Program-made: the position numbers and the translations under genes
The notes under the pieces: generated by a model
What the model saw: the letters and a program-made list of their open reading frames with translations, nothing else
The model's database searches: none
Told to the model about the DNA's origin: nothing
From: Paratinospora sagittata
Taxonomy: Eukaryota > Streptophyta > Magnoliopsida > Ranunculales > Menispermaceae
NCBI GenBank assembly: GCA_035771175.1
Contig: CM069603.1
Span: 24,590,286-24,654,285, forward strand
Length of the DNA: 64,000 nucleotides
Direction of reading: 5' to 3'
In this document: in pieces, positions 1 through 10,091 of the stretch
Position numbering within the stretch: position 1 is the stretch's first letter
How the letters are laid out: the number at the start of each line of letters is the position of its first letter

Positions 1-1483
1 CAGATTAGGAAAATATATGTAGATGATTTATGCATGGTTTTGAAAAACATTTTGAGCAATAACGATTAGAGAAAGATATACCTTAAATACTTTGTATATT
101 TCTCTTTTCTCATAGCCGTTTAATCCAACTCTTCATTATGAGATCATCAATAAGAGCTTTACGAAGTTGAATGACTTGAACATTGATCGAGAGATGTAAC
201 CTTAAAGCTTAACCGAATCGTTCGAGTTAAGTGATCTTGAAATCATGATGTGATCGTTGAAGTTCTTTAATTGAGACGAACTTGACCGTTGGATGTGATC
301 TTTGAGTTCCTTGATCGAGTCGTTTCTTGGCTTTCTGATTTCCTTAGGTGCTTTGATGAAATCTTGATGCACGCACGTTTAGCACCGAAAAGTACTTTGT
401 TTGTGATTATCAAAATATACTTGATCACAATATATTTAGGGATGAGCTCAGTGATGAACCGCATAGGTTAACAGAGTTTGGTCTCTGCTGGCTCTAGGTT
501 CGGATAGGCATTATCTGCAAATCCAATTGAAGTTAGTACTTATTCATGCAATTCATGTGCATGAAGAAAGGAAATGCAATGACAGTGCAAGGTTCATGCT
601 GTCAGTTCAATTGTTTTAACCACTTAGATTTCTTGGTTTAAAAAAAATGGAAGGGAAGAGACTTGTCATACCACGACATTGCTCTTCTAGGTGAAGTTTA
701 GAACAAAAACTGAAAGTTGAGTTTCTATCGTTTGAAAAGCTACTCGTATGATATATAATTTCGTAAAATTTTATGAAGTGTTCATTGGGTAATTTCTCAA
801 AATACACCATTCCTTTGAAACTAGTACAACCCATAGTATTCCTAAAACCTTTCCTTGTGTTGTCTCTTAAATCTACTTGTCGCAGCAAAGATTTCTAATC
901 AATATACTCAGCTTTCGCCAGGACTGAGCGATTCTGATTATCCTCTAAGTTCGCATGTCCTATTAAGTTGGAACTTGGCGATAAGAGATGTGGCCAAGTC
1001 AAGAGGATTAATGTGTGGTCCTTTTGCAGATCCTAGTAAGCAAGACAGTCTACGACTCGTATTTACTAGGCTTCCACGTCCCATTCCATGAAAACATAAC
1101 GATACTGGTTGTAGGTCTAGTGTTCAAAATGGATTGCTACACACAAAGTCCATAGGCTACCTCAGTTTACAATGTTTATTCAGTATTTGGTGAGTTTGAC
1201 ATGACCCATAACACTTCAAACACATTAATAATAGGAAAACTGCTTATAATGAGTTCACTTACCAAAGATAGTCTCACACAAGCAAGGCAAACATAGGCTA
1301 TTCCCTAAGGTTTTTGAGTTGGAGATCCGATATGAAATTATTATTTTTTTTTATTTACTACAAGAATACATACTAGAAAATATTTTGAAGATCAAAAGAG
1401 AAAAGAGATACTGACGGTTCCGTGCTTCGAGAGAAAATTGGTGTGCTCAGGATACTATTATAAATACTCGCATCCCCCAATGG
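1..1483. other. AT-rich stretch with no recognised gene
   Basis: I see no recognisable domain, RNA gene or LTR terminus here. Short open frames exist on both strands, but none shows a known motif. Its left end is cut by the window edge. By position it may be internal or 3' sequence of the minus-strand element whose LTR lies at 2949-4137, but no second LTR copy is visible. Confidence 0.5.
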
Positions 1484-2706
1484 CTAACCGCCGAGGTCAG
1501 AGCCCACTGGCGGATCTTGCGCTTGTTGCGATAACTGGCCCACGTCGCCCATGTTGGGGTACTGAGGAGTAACCCCTATTGCTGGAACGTTGTATGCACT
1601 AAGCCGCTTCTTCAGCGTTTCAATGTCCTCGCCATAAGCCTTGAGTGTGACCTTGAATTCTTTGAACTGCTTAGACATTGCAGCCATCATCCGGTCCTCA
1701 GATTCTTTTATACACTTTTTTATCATGTCCATTATTTGCATCTGAGGAGTAGGAGCAAGAGCAGGTGCCGCGGCTAGAGGCGAAGGGGGAGAAAAGTGTG
1801 GTGCCGAAGGGTTTATTCCCGCTGTATCCGGGATGAACTTGTTGCAAAATTGAGGAGTTCATCGTCGGAACTTCAAGACCCGGTAAGTCCTCTTCAGGAG
1901 ATGATTCATCAATCTAGGTCCTGGAGGAAGAACTCCCCTTCGATCCCCTCTTCTCTAGGGTAGTGACACTGATAGGGCAGACAAGAGGCGAAGATATCTC
2001 TATGGCTCAAATCCAGCCCCAAAGTGCTTGAAAATTTTCATTAATAAACCCCCATAGGGAAGGGAGCTTGGTTCGAGGGTTGTACAGGCTATGTGTCGTA
2101 GTATGATGAAGGGAAAATTTACGTTGATTCCCTTTACTGGACAATAGACTAGGAAGCATTGTGGGTGAGTAAGGGTGGCTCTTTTTCCTAGATCAGGTAG
2201 GAAATTGTGCATCGTAATTTGGCAAAGGTTAGTGTATTGTTCTTTAAAAATTGAGGTAGGAATTCGGGTTTTGGTATGTTTGGCAACACAAGTTAAAATT
2301 TGGAACATGCTACAGGAGCTTGGGACCACTCTTTGCCTGTCACTATCAGAGTAGACATCGCAAATAAGTCCCTCTTCTGGAATTCCCAAAATTTTGGAAT
2401 TGGAAGTAAGAATGATTTCTACACCGTTTACGGTAATAGTAACGGTGAGAGAACCACTGAAAGAGGTACAGTTTGGACCCTCATATTTGAATAAAAATAC
2501 TTGACTGAGGTTTTAAAAACATACCCGTCAAGTTCAGTAATAGGGGTCCATTTTAAGGCGTCGAGCTAGTAGTGGACAAGTGGTCGGAACTCACAGGGCA
2601 GATCCACTAACAGTCTTGTTGCAATGCGGTACCTGGTGATGACCTCTCATCGTTCATCATCTGAAGGTTGCCTCTTGCACCCTTTCAGCCTTGCTCTTTT
2701 TTTCAT
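1484..2706 (-). pseudogene. Broken Transposase_32-like (putative plant transposon protein) ORF
   Basis: Read on the minus strand, this begins with a short basic stretch (ATG at 2706, MKKRARLKGCKRQ), followed by a stop. A frame-shifted reading then has the pattern LKWTPITE...VKYFYSNM (about 2590-2480), VNGVEIILTSNSKILGIPEEG (to about 2380), a middle part, and SLPYGGLLMKIFKHFG near 2000-2050. That order (a FY-N-M segment, a LGIP segment, then ILRH...SLPYG.LL..IF.HFG) fits the Pfam 'putative plant transposon protein' family (Transposase_32), which is common in plant LTR elements and of unknown biochemical function. A charged, coiled-coil-like tail follows at 1484-1741. At least two frame breaks separate the parts, so it is not a working gene. 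It lies directly downstream of a primer site (about 2930-2945) and of a palindrome and TATA-like array, so it is probably cargo of the adjacent LTR element. The family call is from memory of motifs. Confidence 0.6.
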
Positions 2707-2729
2707 TTTAAGAGAAAAAACAAAAGATG

Positions 2730-2875
2730 GAAGAGATATAGAAAAAGAAAAAAGAGGGAGAGGGTAAGGAGAGGTTCCCTCCAATGGGGACGTCCCCGCT
2801 TTGGGGGATGCGCCCACTTGGGGGATGTCTCCTTTTGGAGGACGCCCTCTGGGGCAATGTTTCCCATGACTCCAA
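2730..2875 (-). promoter_or_regulatory. Palindrome array plus TATA-like box upstream of the Transposase_32-like ORF
   Basis: GC-rich palindromic units lie in AT-rich surroundings: GGGGACGTCCCC at 2786-2797, then decayed copies (GGGGGATGCGCCC, GGGGGATGTCTCC, GGAGGACGCCCTC) to about 2850. On the minus strand a CTATATCT sequence follows at about 2737, roughly 30 bases before the ATG at 2706. The same palindrome sits upstream of a TATA box in the neighbouring LTR (3886-4040). That this drives the ORF is inference from position. Confidence 0.45.
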
Positions 2876-2928
2876 AACCCTTTTTTTTTATAAAATAAAT
2901 TTAAGACTGAGTGGGTTGCAAGATAGTT

Positions 2929-2945
2929 TGCTTTGATACCAAAAA
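2929..2945 (-). other. Primer-binding site, tRNA-Met type
   Basis: On the minus strand, TTTTTGGTATCAAAGC lies a few bases after the LTR end TGGTGTGACA at 2949. It fits the initiator-tRNA-Met primer site (TGGTATCA...) common in plant LTR elements, and it fixes the LTR at 2949-4137 as the 5' LTR of a minus-strand element. Confidence 0.7.
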
Positions 2946-2948
2946 TAT

Positions 2949-4137
2949 TGTCACACCAGTTGGTACGCTTGTCGGGCCAAACACACCAAAATTCAACGCC
3001 CACAAGATGAGGTGTGGCAATATGTCATTTACACAGAAACACAAATATCCAAGAGCCACTATTGAAGCAAAAAGATATATCTTTATATATAAAAGAAGTC
3101 CTTCCAAAAGGTCTTAAATATTACATTTTCGGGTGAAAATACAAAACAGAAGGGAAAGAAGACTATGCCCCTAAAAGAAAGAAAAACAAATTGATCAAAA
3201 AGAGGACAAGGCGAACTCCATCACTTCTAGTAAGGACCTGCTGGAAGAACAAAAATATAAGTCCAGGTGAGAGAGGGTTGGTAGTCGCCCCCTTAACAGG
3301 TTCATCCTAACCCATCCTAAATCCCTGAAAAGATTAGCAACGGGGTGAGCACAAAGCTCGGTGGATCAAACATGTAAACATAGCTTATTTAAACAATAAT
3401 AAATACAGAACAATAATCATCAAGCAGGTTATACCACAACAAGTACAATCAAGCATCTAGTGGTGACAACCCGACCTTGTTGCCCAAAGCACATAGCAAC
3501 TGGATAAACCATAAGTCGAGTGTCCCAAATAATAATGAGCAGCAACTAAGAGATCTCATGAGTTCTAGTGCTTTAAGAGAAAATGACAAGACCCTATGGG
3601 CTAGAGTACACAACACCTGGACAATCCCATCAGTCTCTAATGTTCCCTTTTGTATAGCTATTCATATAACATGATGTGTGCATGAATTAGTAGAGCATGG
3701 TAACATCATAGATGGATAATGCAATGTAATCATCATTGTGAAGATAAGATACACAAACCTAGGCTTTCATCCCCACCTTTGGAAGGGCGTAGGCACAGTA
3801 ACAAAAACTTTGAGATTGCAAAAGTTTTTGAAAAGCAAGAAAAAGAGAGAGAGAGCAAGATGATCGAATTGAGGGGCCACCTTTCTATTTATAGAGAGGG
3901 GCCTTCAAAAGGGGGCGTCCTCCTTATGATGACTCCCCCTCCCCCCCAGTGGGGACATCCCCCACCTTGGGGATGACCCCCACTTGGTAGATGTCCCTCA
4001 CGTTGGGGACGTCCCCCTTATGGGGATTTCCATTGTTGTTGCATCGTATCGAGGAAACTATTCATGTTATTCCATTGAGCGACGACAGTTGCAGTGAAAA
4101 AAAAGGGAAAAAATTTGCATTTTTAGGGGTTGTTACA
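2949..4137 (-). mobile_element. 5' LTR of a minus-strand Ty3-type element
   Basis: On the minus strand the LTR starts TGTAACAACCCC (4137) and ends CTGGTGTGACA (2949), 1189 bp, followed by a primer site. In order it holds a palindrome array (about 4040-3905), a TATA box read as CTATAAATAG (about 3897-3887), and a block GATCCACCGAGC...TGCTCACC...TTTTCAGGG (about 3370-3320) that recurs in other Ty3 LTRs here. Purine/pyrimidine tracts around 3840-3870 are low complexity. The matching 3' LTR is not in the window. A Transposase_32-like ORF follows downstream. Confidence 0.75.
3886..4040 (-). repeat. U3 array of GGGGACGTCCCC-type palindromes with adjacent TATA box
   Basis: Units include the perfect 12-bp palindrome GGGGACGTCCCC (4005-4016) and decayed relatives (GGGGACATCCCCC, GGGGATGACCCCC, AGATGTCCC, GGGGGCGTCCTCC), spaced about 20-25 bp. 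The array ends immediately upstream, on the minus strand, of a TATAAATAG box. ACGT is a core recognised by plant bZIP/bHLH factors, so a regulatory role is plausible, but that is inference. Confidence 0.6.
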
Positions 4138-4711
4138 TATTCCGTAGTTGCTAAACCACATTTACAGAGCGACCATGGGGTTGTGGAGCTACTACACGCG
4201 CTCGAACCATGGTACGGGGGATGTTGTTGCATATTTCACGACTGTATTGTATTGTTGTGGATTGACATACTTATGAACTGTGTATTGTTATCTTTATTAT
4301 CTTGTATGTGTTCAATGTAACTTTGTTTGATCCACTGAGTTGTTGAGCTTACCTCGTTGCTTCGCTTTTTCAGGGAACTAAGATGTGTTAGGGTTGATCT
4401 ATATAGGGGGCGGTTACCAGTCCTGGTTTAGTCATGTAGTTTCTTCTTTTGGTGGTGGTTGCCACTCTTTTCTTTTGTAAGAGACATGTCCCTTCTATTT
4501 TTGTCTCATGAGAGACCCGCCTATAATATTTAACTTGCTACTTTTGAACAATACTTTTAATATCAATGAATTATCCTTATTTTGAAATGATATGTTGTGT
4601 ATGGGTCCACGCTTCTGTAACTAATACATATTATCATACCCTACCTAGCGAAATGCGTAGTGTATGTTCTACACAGTTAGAACTATTTTCCTGAGTCGGT
4701 GGGGTGTGACA
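4138..4711 (+). mobile_element. 3' part of a plus-oriented Ty3 LTR
   Basis: This piece ends GGGGTGTGACA at 4711 and contains, in plus orientation, GATCCACTGAG...GAGCTTACC...TTTTTCAGGG (4328-4376). That block is the counterpart of the one in the minus LTR at 3320-3370, and the sequence after it is also related (TTAGGG...GGGGGCG). It is therefore a related LTR in the opposite orientation, truncated on the left where the minus LTR abuts it at 4137/4138. No TSD could be assigned. Confidence 0.55.
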
Positions 4712-4851
4712 ATGACCCTTTTGATGAGAAGGGTGAAACATATGCTCCCATCCCGGACATACCTAGCCTTAGCTCTTTGGCACGACCTCCTCTTCCTACA
4801 GCCCCTTCATCAGCTCCTCCGAGTGCTCTGGCCATTATTGTTCTTCCCTCT
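4712..4851. other. Short flank between two LTRs; proline-rich open frame, unrecognised
   Basis: This joins the LTR fragment ending at 4711 to the Athila-like LTR beginning at 4852. A plus-strand frame reads through it with a Pro/Ser/Ala-rich composition (PIPDIPSLSSLARPPLPTAP). I recognise no family. Confidence 0.35.
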
Positions 4852-6164
4852 TGTTATGTGCAAACCGCAAGCGTACGATGTCAAATTATAATATACAGAT
4901 AAAAATTAGCTTATCGTCCTCTAAGATTGATGACTCTCACTAATTACAGTAATTAATAAACTTAACTTTATCTTGATGATCAAATTCAATGATAAACTTA
5001 ATTAAAGTAATAAATAAATAAACAATCAAATAATTGTTGAACCAATTATCCTCACATCCCTTACGAGAATATGTCCCTAATATGAAAGATATTTTGATGA
5101 TTGCAAACCACATTTTGTTTATGATATTACTGCGCATATGGCATATCTAATCTTACTTGAAGGTTTCAAAGATTCAATGATGCATGGCGAACGTATTAAA
5201 AGATCTTCTTGAAGACCATGATCATTTGAAGATGTTTAGTTATATGATTAGATTATGATAGGTTGTAGGATCTTCTATTTCATGATATTCAGCAATATGC
5301 ATGCCTGCATGTTTTATTCGATCGTTTGCATATTCAATTTAATCTGGTTACATTATGTTTTATCGAGCTTTAATCGAGAAATTAAAAATCGCTTTTATAA
5401 AAGTATTTTAGGACACTAATGTTCTATGAGCGCCCTCAAAGGAACAAAACGATAGAAAAGATATTTTTGATGTTCTAGCATTACTACTATTTCTGTTATC
5501 CTTTTCAGAAACGTGTGAATACTTTTCAGAACTTTCAGAATCGTACAACAACTTTTTCAGAGCTTTTTGAACGTTCTAAAACTTTTTCAGAACATTCCCC
5601 TTTCATGAAAGGATCAGATGATTCAGATGCTATCGTCATAATATGCATTGAGCTAAATCAATCCTTTTCGAGAAAGAATGTTAACATTATATTTGAAATA
5701 ACCTAGAGCGCCAAAAATCACCAATGCCATTGCGCCTCTGTTATTCCTATATATACGTGCTGCCTTAGAGCAAAAAAACCACTAATGATATACGAAACTG
5801 ATATTCATTCAAAATGTAGTAACAATTTTCATTTGTGCCAAAACATTGTTTGAAAGTTAGTCTTCTTTCACTTGTGCTTGATCTTACGATCTTTTGAAAG
5901 AAAAACTTCAAGTCTTCTGGATTGATTGATCTTCATCTTCATTATTTTGACAATCCATTGAAGACGGCAAAAACTTTTTGAACCTGTTTCCAGTATAAAC
6001 TTCATCATATATATCTTGTTGAATCTGTGATCACAGAAGGTTTAATCGAAAGCTTTGTAAGTATCACTTTGATTTTAGTAAAAGGAATCATATCTTATCT
6101 TGTATCAGATTTGCAATGACTGGTTAGTCACTGGGCAAGAGCAAGTGTTGCTCGAAGTTGTAAC

Positions 6165-6290
6165 GGTCATCTCACACCCGGAAGTTGAGAAATGGTCATC
6201 TCACACTTGGAAGCTGAGAAACGCTATTCTCACACCCGGAAGTTAAGAAACAGTAGTTCTCACACCCGTCAGTTGAGAAAGTGTACCGGC
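6165..6290 (+). repeat. U5 tandem hairpin array (TTCTCA...TGAGAA), 5' LTR
   Basis: About four copies of a 29-30 bp unit of the form TTCTCACACCCGGAAGTTGAGAA. Each can fold with TTCTCA pairing to TGAGAA. It is downstream of the TATA box, so in the transcribed leader (R/U5). The same array recurs in nearly every copia LTR of the window. Confidence 0.8.
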
Positions 6291-6374
6291 TTGATCTTCA
6301 CCCGTAAGGTCCATAGTGGAGTTTGAACAAATCCTAACTGAGGAGGTTAGGTAGTGGATGTAGGCGCAGTCGAA

Positions 6375-7746
6375 TGATAGTTGCATATTTAGATAGGTAT
6401 GTTTTAGATGTGTTTTAGGGCATTTCATACATTAGTTTCATGTGTTTATGTTAGTTTTAATGCATTTGTTAGTTTAGGAATAAATTGGTTTTTCATGCAT
6501 TATTTCGGTCGGTTTGTTAATTTATATGTTGGATCAATTTATGTTTCGAGTGTTTTAATTACTTGATTTGATTTGTTTTGTTTTGTAGGTATTTAGATAT
6601 GTTAGTCATGGTTTTGGATGATGAAAACATGTTCTAGAAGTTGCCAACGAGAAGCATGAAGAACCCAAGTTAGAAAGGAGGCAAAACTTCGCTAAGTCCA
6701 CAAAATAGCTTAAATTTCAACGTTCTGGGCACTCCGGCGTCGTGGTGGTGAACAAAAAAAAAAGAGTATAGCAATCTGGGCGCCCCGCTCCGTCACTGTT
6801 CACGGAATTGCATTTTTAGCAATTTTTACACATTTTCTAATTCCGATTTTGGACGACTTGGGGCTTATAGTATATCAAAATTTGGGGTTTTTCGAAAGGA
6901 AGACATTGGTTAAGAGATGGGAGACGGCTAGAGTGAAGTAGAGAAGAGATCGACATTAAAGACCATTGAAAATCTCTACAACACTCTAGTTTGCTTTCTT
7001 TTGTCCTGATTCATGTTTAAACCATTATTGATTGTTTTTATCTCTTTAGTTATGAACAAAACCTCGTTTCTAAAGGTGTAGATTGATCCAAACTTGAGAT
7101 TATGTCTTAGATTTTATTGTTATTTACTTTTAATGAAAGTTCTTAGTTTATTTATATTTTTCTGAGCGTAATGCTTTTGATCCCCTGATCAAGGATTGAC
7201 TGATCCTGGACCCGAGGTAGATGCTTCACAAGATGGTACCTTGGGTTGGAATATGGAGAGTATAGCCTAGGTTATCGTGACACTCACATGGAGATCAAGA
7301 CCATTTGAAGTCGTTAGGAGGAAATCATAGAACTTAGTGAGTTGTTGCATTTGGTTTTCATCGAAAGAGTAAAACCAAAGCAACAAGAATATACTCTAAT
7401 CAATGCTCCAACAGAGGGGATTAGAAAAGTTAGGATTTTCGACTTATTGGCTATGGAATTGATTTAATAATAATATATTTATATAGACATAGTTGAGAGT
7501 GAAGTTACATCGAACCTCTAGACTAGTGCATCATTGTTTTCTTATCCGATTTACATTGCTTATTAGTTAGTATTTAATTCTTTTAATTGTTATTTTAATC
7601 ACTCCATCATTCGATTTTAATTGTCTAGATAAAGTTAGGGTCGAAACGTGATAGCTAGTGTCGTAATTATCCCTGAGGAAGATACTTGGTATCTTATCGG
7701 ACTTTATTATAACTTGGCACCATACACTTGCGTTTTGCACGCAACA
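6375..7746 (+). repeat. 5' LTR of the Athila-like element
   Basis: 1372 bp, starting TGATAGTTGCATATTT and ending GCACGCAACA directly before the primer site. It matches 12104-13442 along its length. Confidence 0.92.
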
Positions 7747-7752
7747 AGTTTT

Positions 7753-7770
7753 TGGCGCCGTTGCCGGGGA
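7753..7770 (+). other. Primer-binding site, tRNA-Asp type
   Basis: TGGCGCCGTTGCCGGGGA starts six bases after the LTR end. It is complementary to the 3' end of plant tRNA-Asp, the usual primer of the Athila group. Confidence 0.9.
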
Positions 7771-8036
7771 GAGTTATTAGTATACTACTATTGTGTTAGT
7801 AATTCTTATTTTAATTTAGATTTTATTTTGGTTTTATTTTCTGAATTTTTCTTTCTATGTTTCTTTGTTTATTTTCTTTTTTATTACTTTATACTTCAGT
7901 TCTTTTTTTGTTATGTTTTGTAGGATTTCAAGAGTTTAAGCAAAGGGCAAGAAGTTGTGAAGTACTACCGTTTGATCCCAAGATTGAACGTATTCTTGGA
8001 GGACTGAGGCAAGAGAGAAGAATTGAAGTTGAAGCA

Positions 8037-9451
8037 ATGGCTGACGAGCACAATCAGTTGACCTTGAGAGACTACTTCAAACCGGTTATCAATGATAATT
8101 ACTCGAGTATAGTTCGTGTTCCTATCAACTCGAACAACTTTGAACTGAAATCGACATTGATCTCAATGGTGCAACAACATCAGTATGAGGGGTCGCCTAT
8201 TGAAGATCCTACTATCCACATCACCACCTTGGAGATGTGTGATACGGTGAAGATGAATGGTGTTACTGAGGACACCATACGACTAAGATTGTTCCCTTTC
8301 TCTCTAAGGGCCAAAGCACGAGCATGGTTGCAATCTTTGCAACCGGGGAGCATTGCCACATGACAAGAGATGGTCCAAAAGTTTCTTCAAAATTTTTCCT
8401 ACCAGCCAAAACTTCCCAACTAAGAGCTGAGATTGGGCAATTCAAGCAACAAGAGGCAGAGTTACTTTATGAGGCATGGGAGCATTTCAAAGAACTCTTG
8501 AGGAAGTGTCCTCAACATGGATACCAAGATTGGCTACAACTTCAATTGTTCTATAATGGGATGACTTTCTCCACAAGAACTCTAGTTGATGCAGTAGCTG
8601 GTGGGTCAATTTTGATAAAAATGACTACTACGGCACTGAACATGTTGGAGGATATGGCTAGCAACACTTATGAGGTTTCGGGTGCACGATCAATAGTTAA
8701 AAAGGTAGTTGGTCAACATTAAGTTGATCCATTCACATCAATCTCTGCACAAATGTCAAGTATTGCCAACCAACTTGTTGTGCTCACCACTCAAACAGCA
8801 CAACCTTCTATTGAAAAGGCGGTGGCTATAAATATGGGATATTCGGGGAGTGAATTACAAGGGGAGCAAGTTCAATACATCAACAATCGGGGGTACAACT
8901 ATAGAAGCAATCAAGGAGTACCAAATCAATATCACCCGGGTATTCGAAATCATGAGAACTTTTCCTATGCCAACACGAGGAATACATTGCAACCTCCACC
9001 CAGTTTCTACAATCAAGCTCAAGAGAAGAAGCCATCCTTGGAGGACATGTTGGGATCCTTTATGATGGAGACAAGAGCTTCAATTAAGAACTTAGAAGTA
9101 CAAGTGGGACAACTAGCCCTAACTATGAATGCCCAACAAAGGGGGTTCTTACCTAGCAACACTGAGGTGAACCCAAAAGAGCAATGCCACGCCATCACCT
9201 TGAGAAGCGAGAAGGGAGTGCAAGGGGTTGATCCAAGCCTAAGCACACCATCACCACCCATTGAAGACCATGAAGAGCATGAAGAGATACACATTGAGAC
9301 TGAGCCGAGTAAAGATAAGGAGGTTGAGTCACAAAAGGGGGATAAGCCACATGAGAGGCCCTACCGGCCTAGTTCTATCACTTTCACGGATAACCCCCCT
9401 AAACTCAAAACTCATTTTATTTCCTCAAAGATTTCAAAAGAAAAAGCTTGA
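8037..9451 (+). pseudogene. Athila-type gag, frameshifted
   Basis: The capsid-type protein starts MADEHNQLTLRDYF at 8037, and the open frame extends upstream (RSCEVLPFDPKIERIL) as in other Athila ORF1 proteins. The capsid region IRLRLFPFSLRAKARAWLQSL (8277-8340) is typical. A TGG-to-TGA change near 8361 ends the first frame. The rest continues in another frame (about 8400-8722), has one more stop (8720), and then runs as 8753-9451 with the linker that precedes protease in this group (CHAITLRSEKG). A T-rich stretch ending TTTTGTAG at 7924 resembles a 3' splice site before the open frame, so the leader may be spliced. The gag would package the element RNA, but this copy is inactive. Confidence 0.85.
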
Positions 9452-10091
9452 TGAGCAATTCGCCAAGTTTCTTGATATTTTCAAAAAGATTCACATTAAC
9501 ATTCTTTTTGCAGATGCACTGGTGCAAATGCCAAACTACATGAAGTTCATGAAGGAAGTTATGTTAAAAAAGAGGAAGCTAGAAGAATTCAAAACAGTGA
9601 AGCTTACGGAAGAGTGTAGTGCAATCATACAGAGAAAGCTTCCACAAAAGCTGAAGGATCCGGGGAGTTTCAATATACCTTGCACCATTGGTCCTTTGAA
9701 TTTTAGTAATGTTTTATGTGATTTAGGTGCAGGCATTAACTTAATGCCTTTGTCCATTTTCAGGAAATTGGAGCTTGGAGATGTGAAGCCAACTACAATA
9801 TCTTTGCAACTAGCGGATCGATCACTTACAAACCCTTGGGGTATCAATGAGGACGTGCTAGTGAAGGTGGACAAGTTCATCTTCCCGTTGGATTTTGTAG
9901 TTTTGGACATGGAGGAAGATGGCAATATTCCTCTTATACTTGGGCGACCATTCCTTGCTACTGGGAGAGCATTGATAGATGTGGTGCTTGGTGAGCTTAC
10001 TTTGAGGGTTAGTGAAGGTTTAAGATCTACAATATACCCAATGCTCCTGATAAGAAGAATACATGCAACCGGATTGATGTCAAGAGGTTAA
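9430..10091 (+). pseudogene. Athila-type aspartic protease, in a frame shifted from gag
   Basis: The reading begins after a frame change near 9430 (QKKKLDEQFAKFLDIF) and reaches IPCTIGPLNFSNVLCDLGAG (about 9677-9736), then LADRSLTNPWGI and IPLILGRPFLATGRALIDV (about 9925-9980). LCDLGA is the Athila form of the catalytic D-S/T-G motif, and ILGRPFLAT is the second conserved block. The frame ends at 10091, where a continuing pol would be expected. What follows is a short open tail (VWKDLYLMPNVEEEKLL...) with no polymerase motif. The element is therefore deleted for RT, RNase H and integrase. Confidence 0.85.

Noticed and set aside
855..1091. 78-codon plus-strand frame in the left flank
   Set aside because: No known domain, no codon pattern stronger than neighbouring frames and no supporting repeat copy; not called as a gene.
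7753..7770. tRNA gene fragment
   Set aside because: The match to the tRNA-Asp 3' end is limited to the primer-binding site; no cloverleaf or internal promoter boxes. The same holds for the tRNA-Met type sites.
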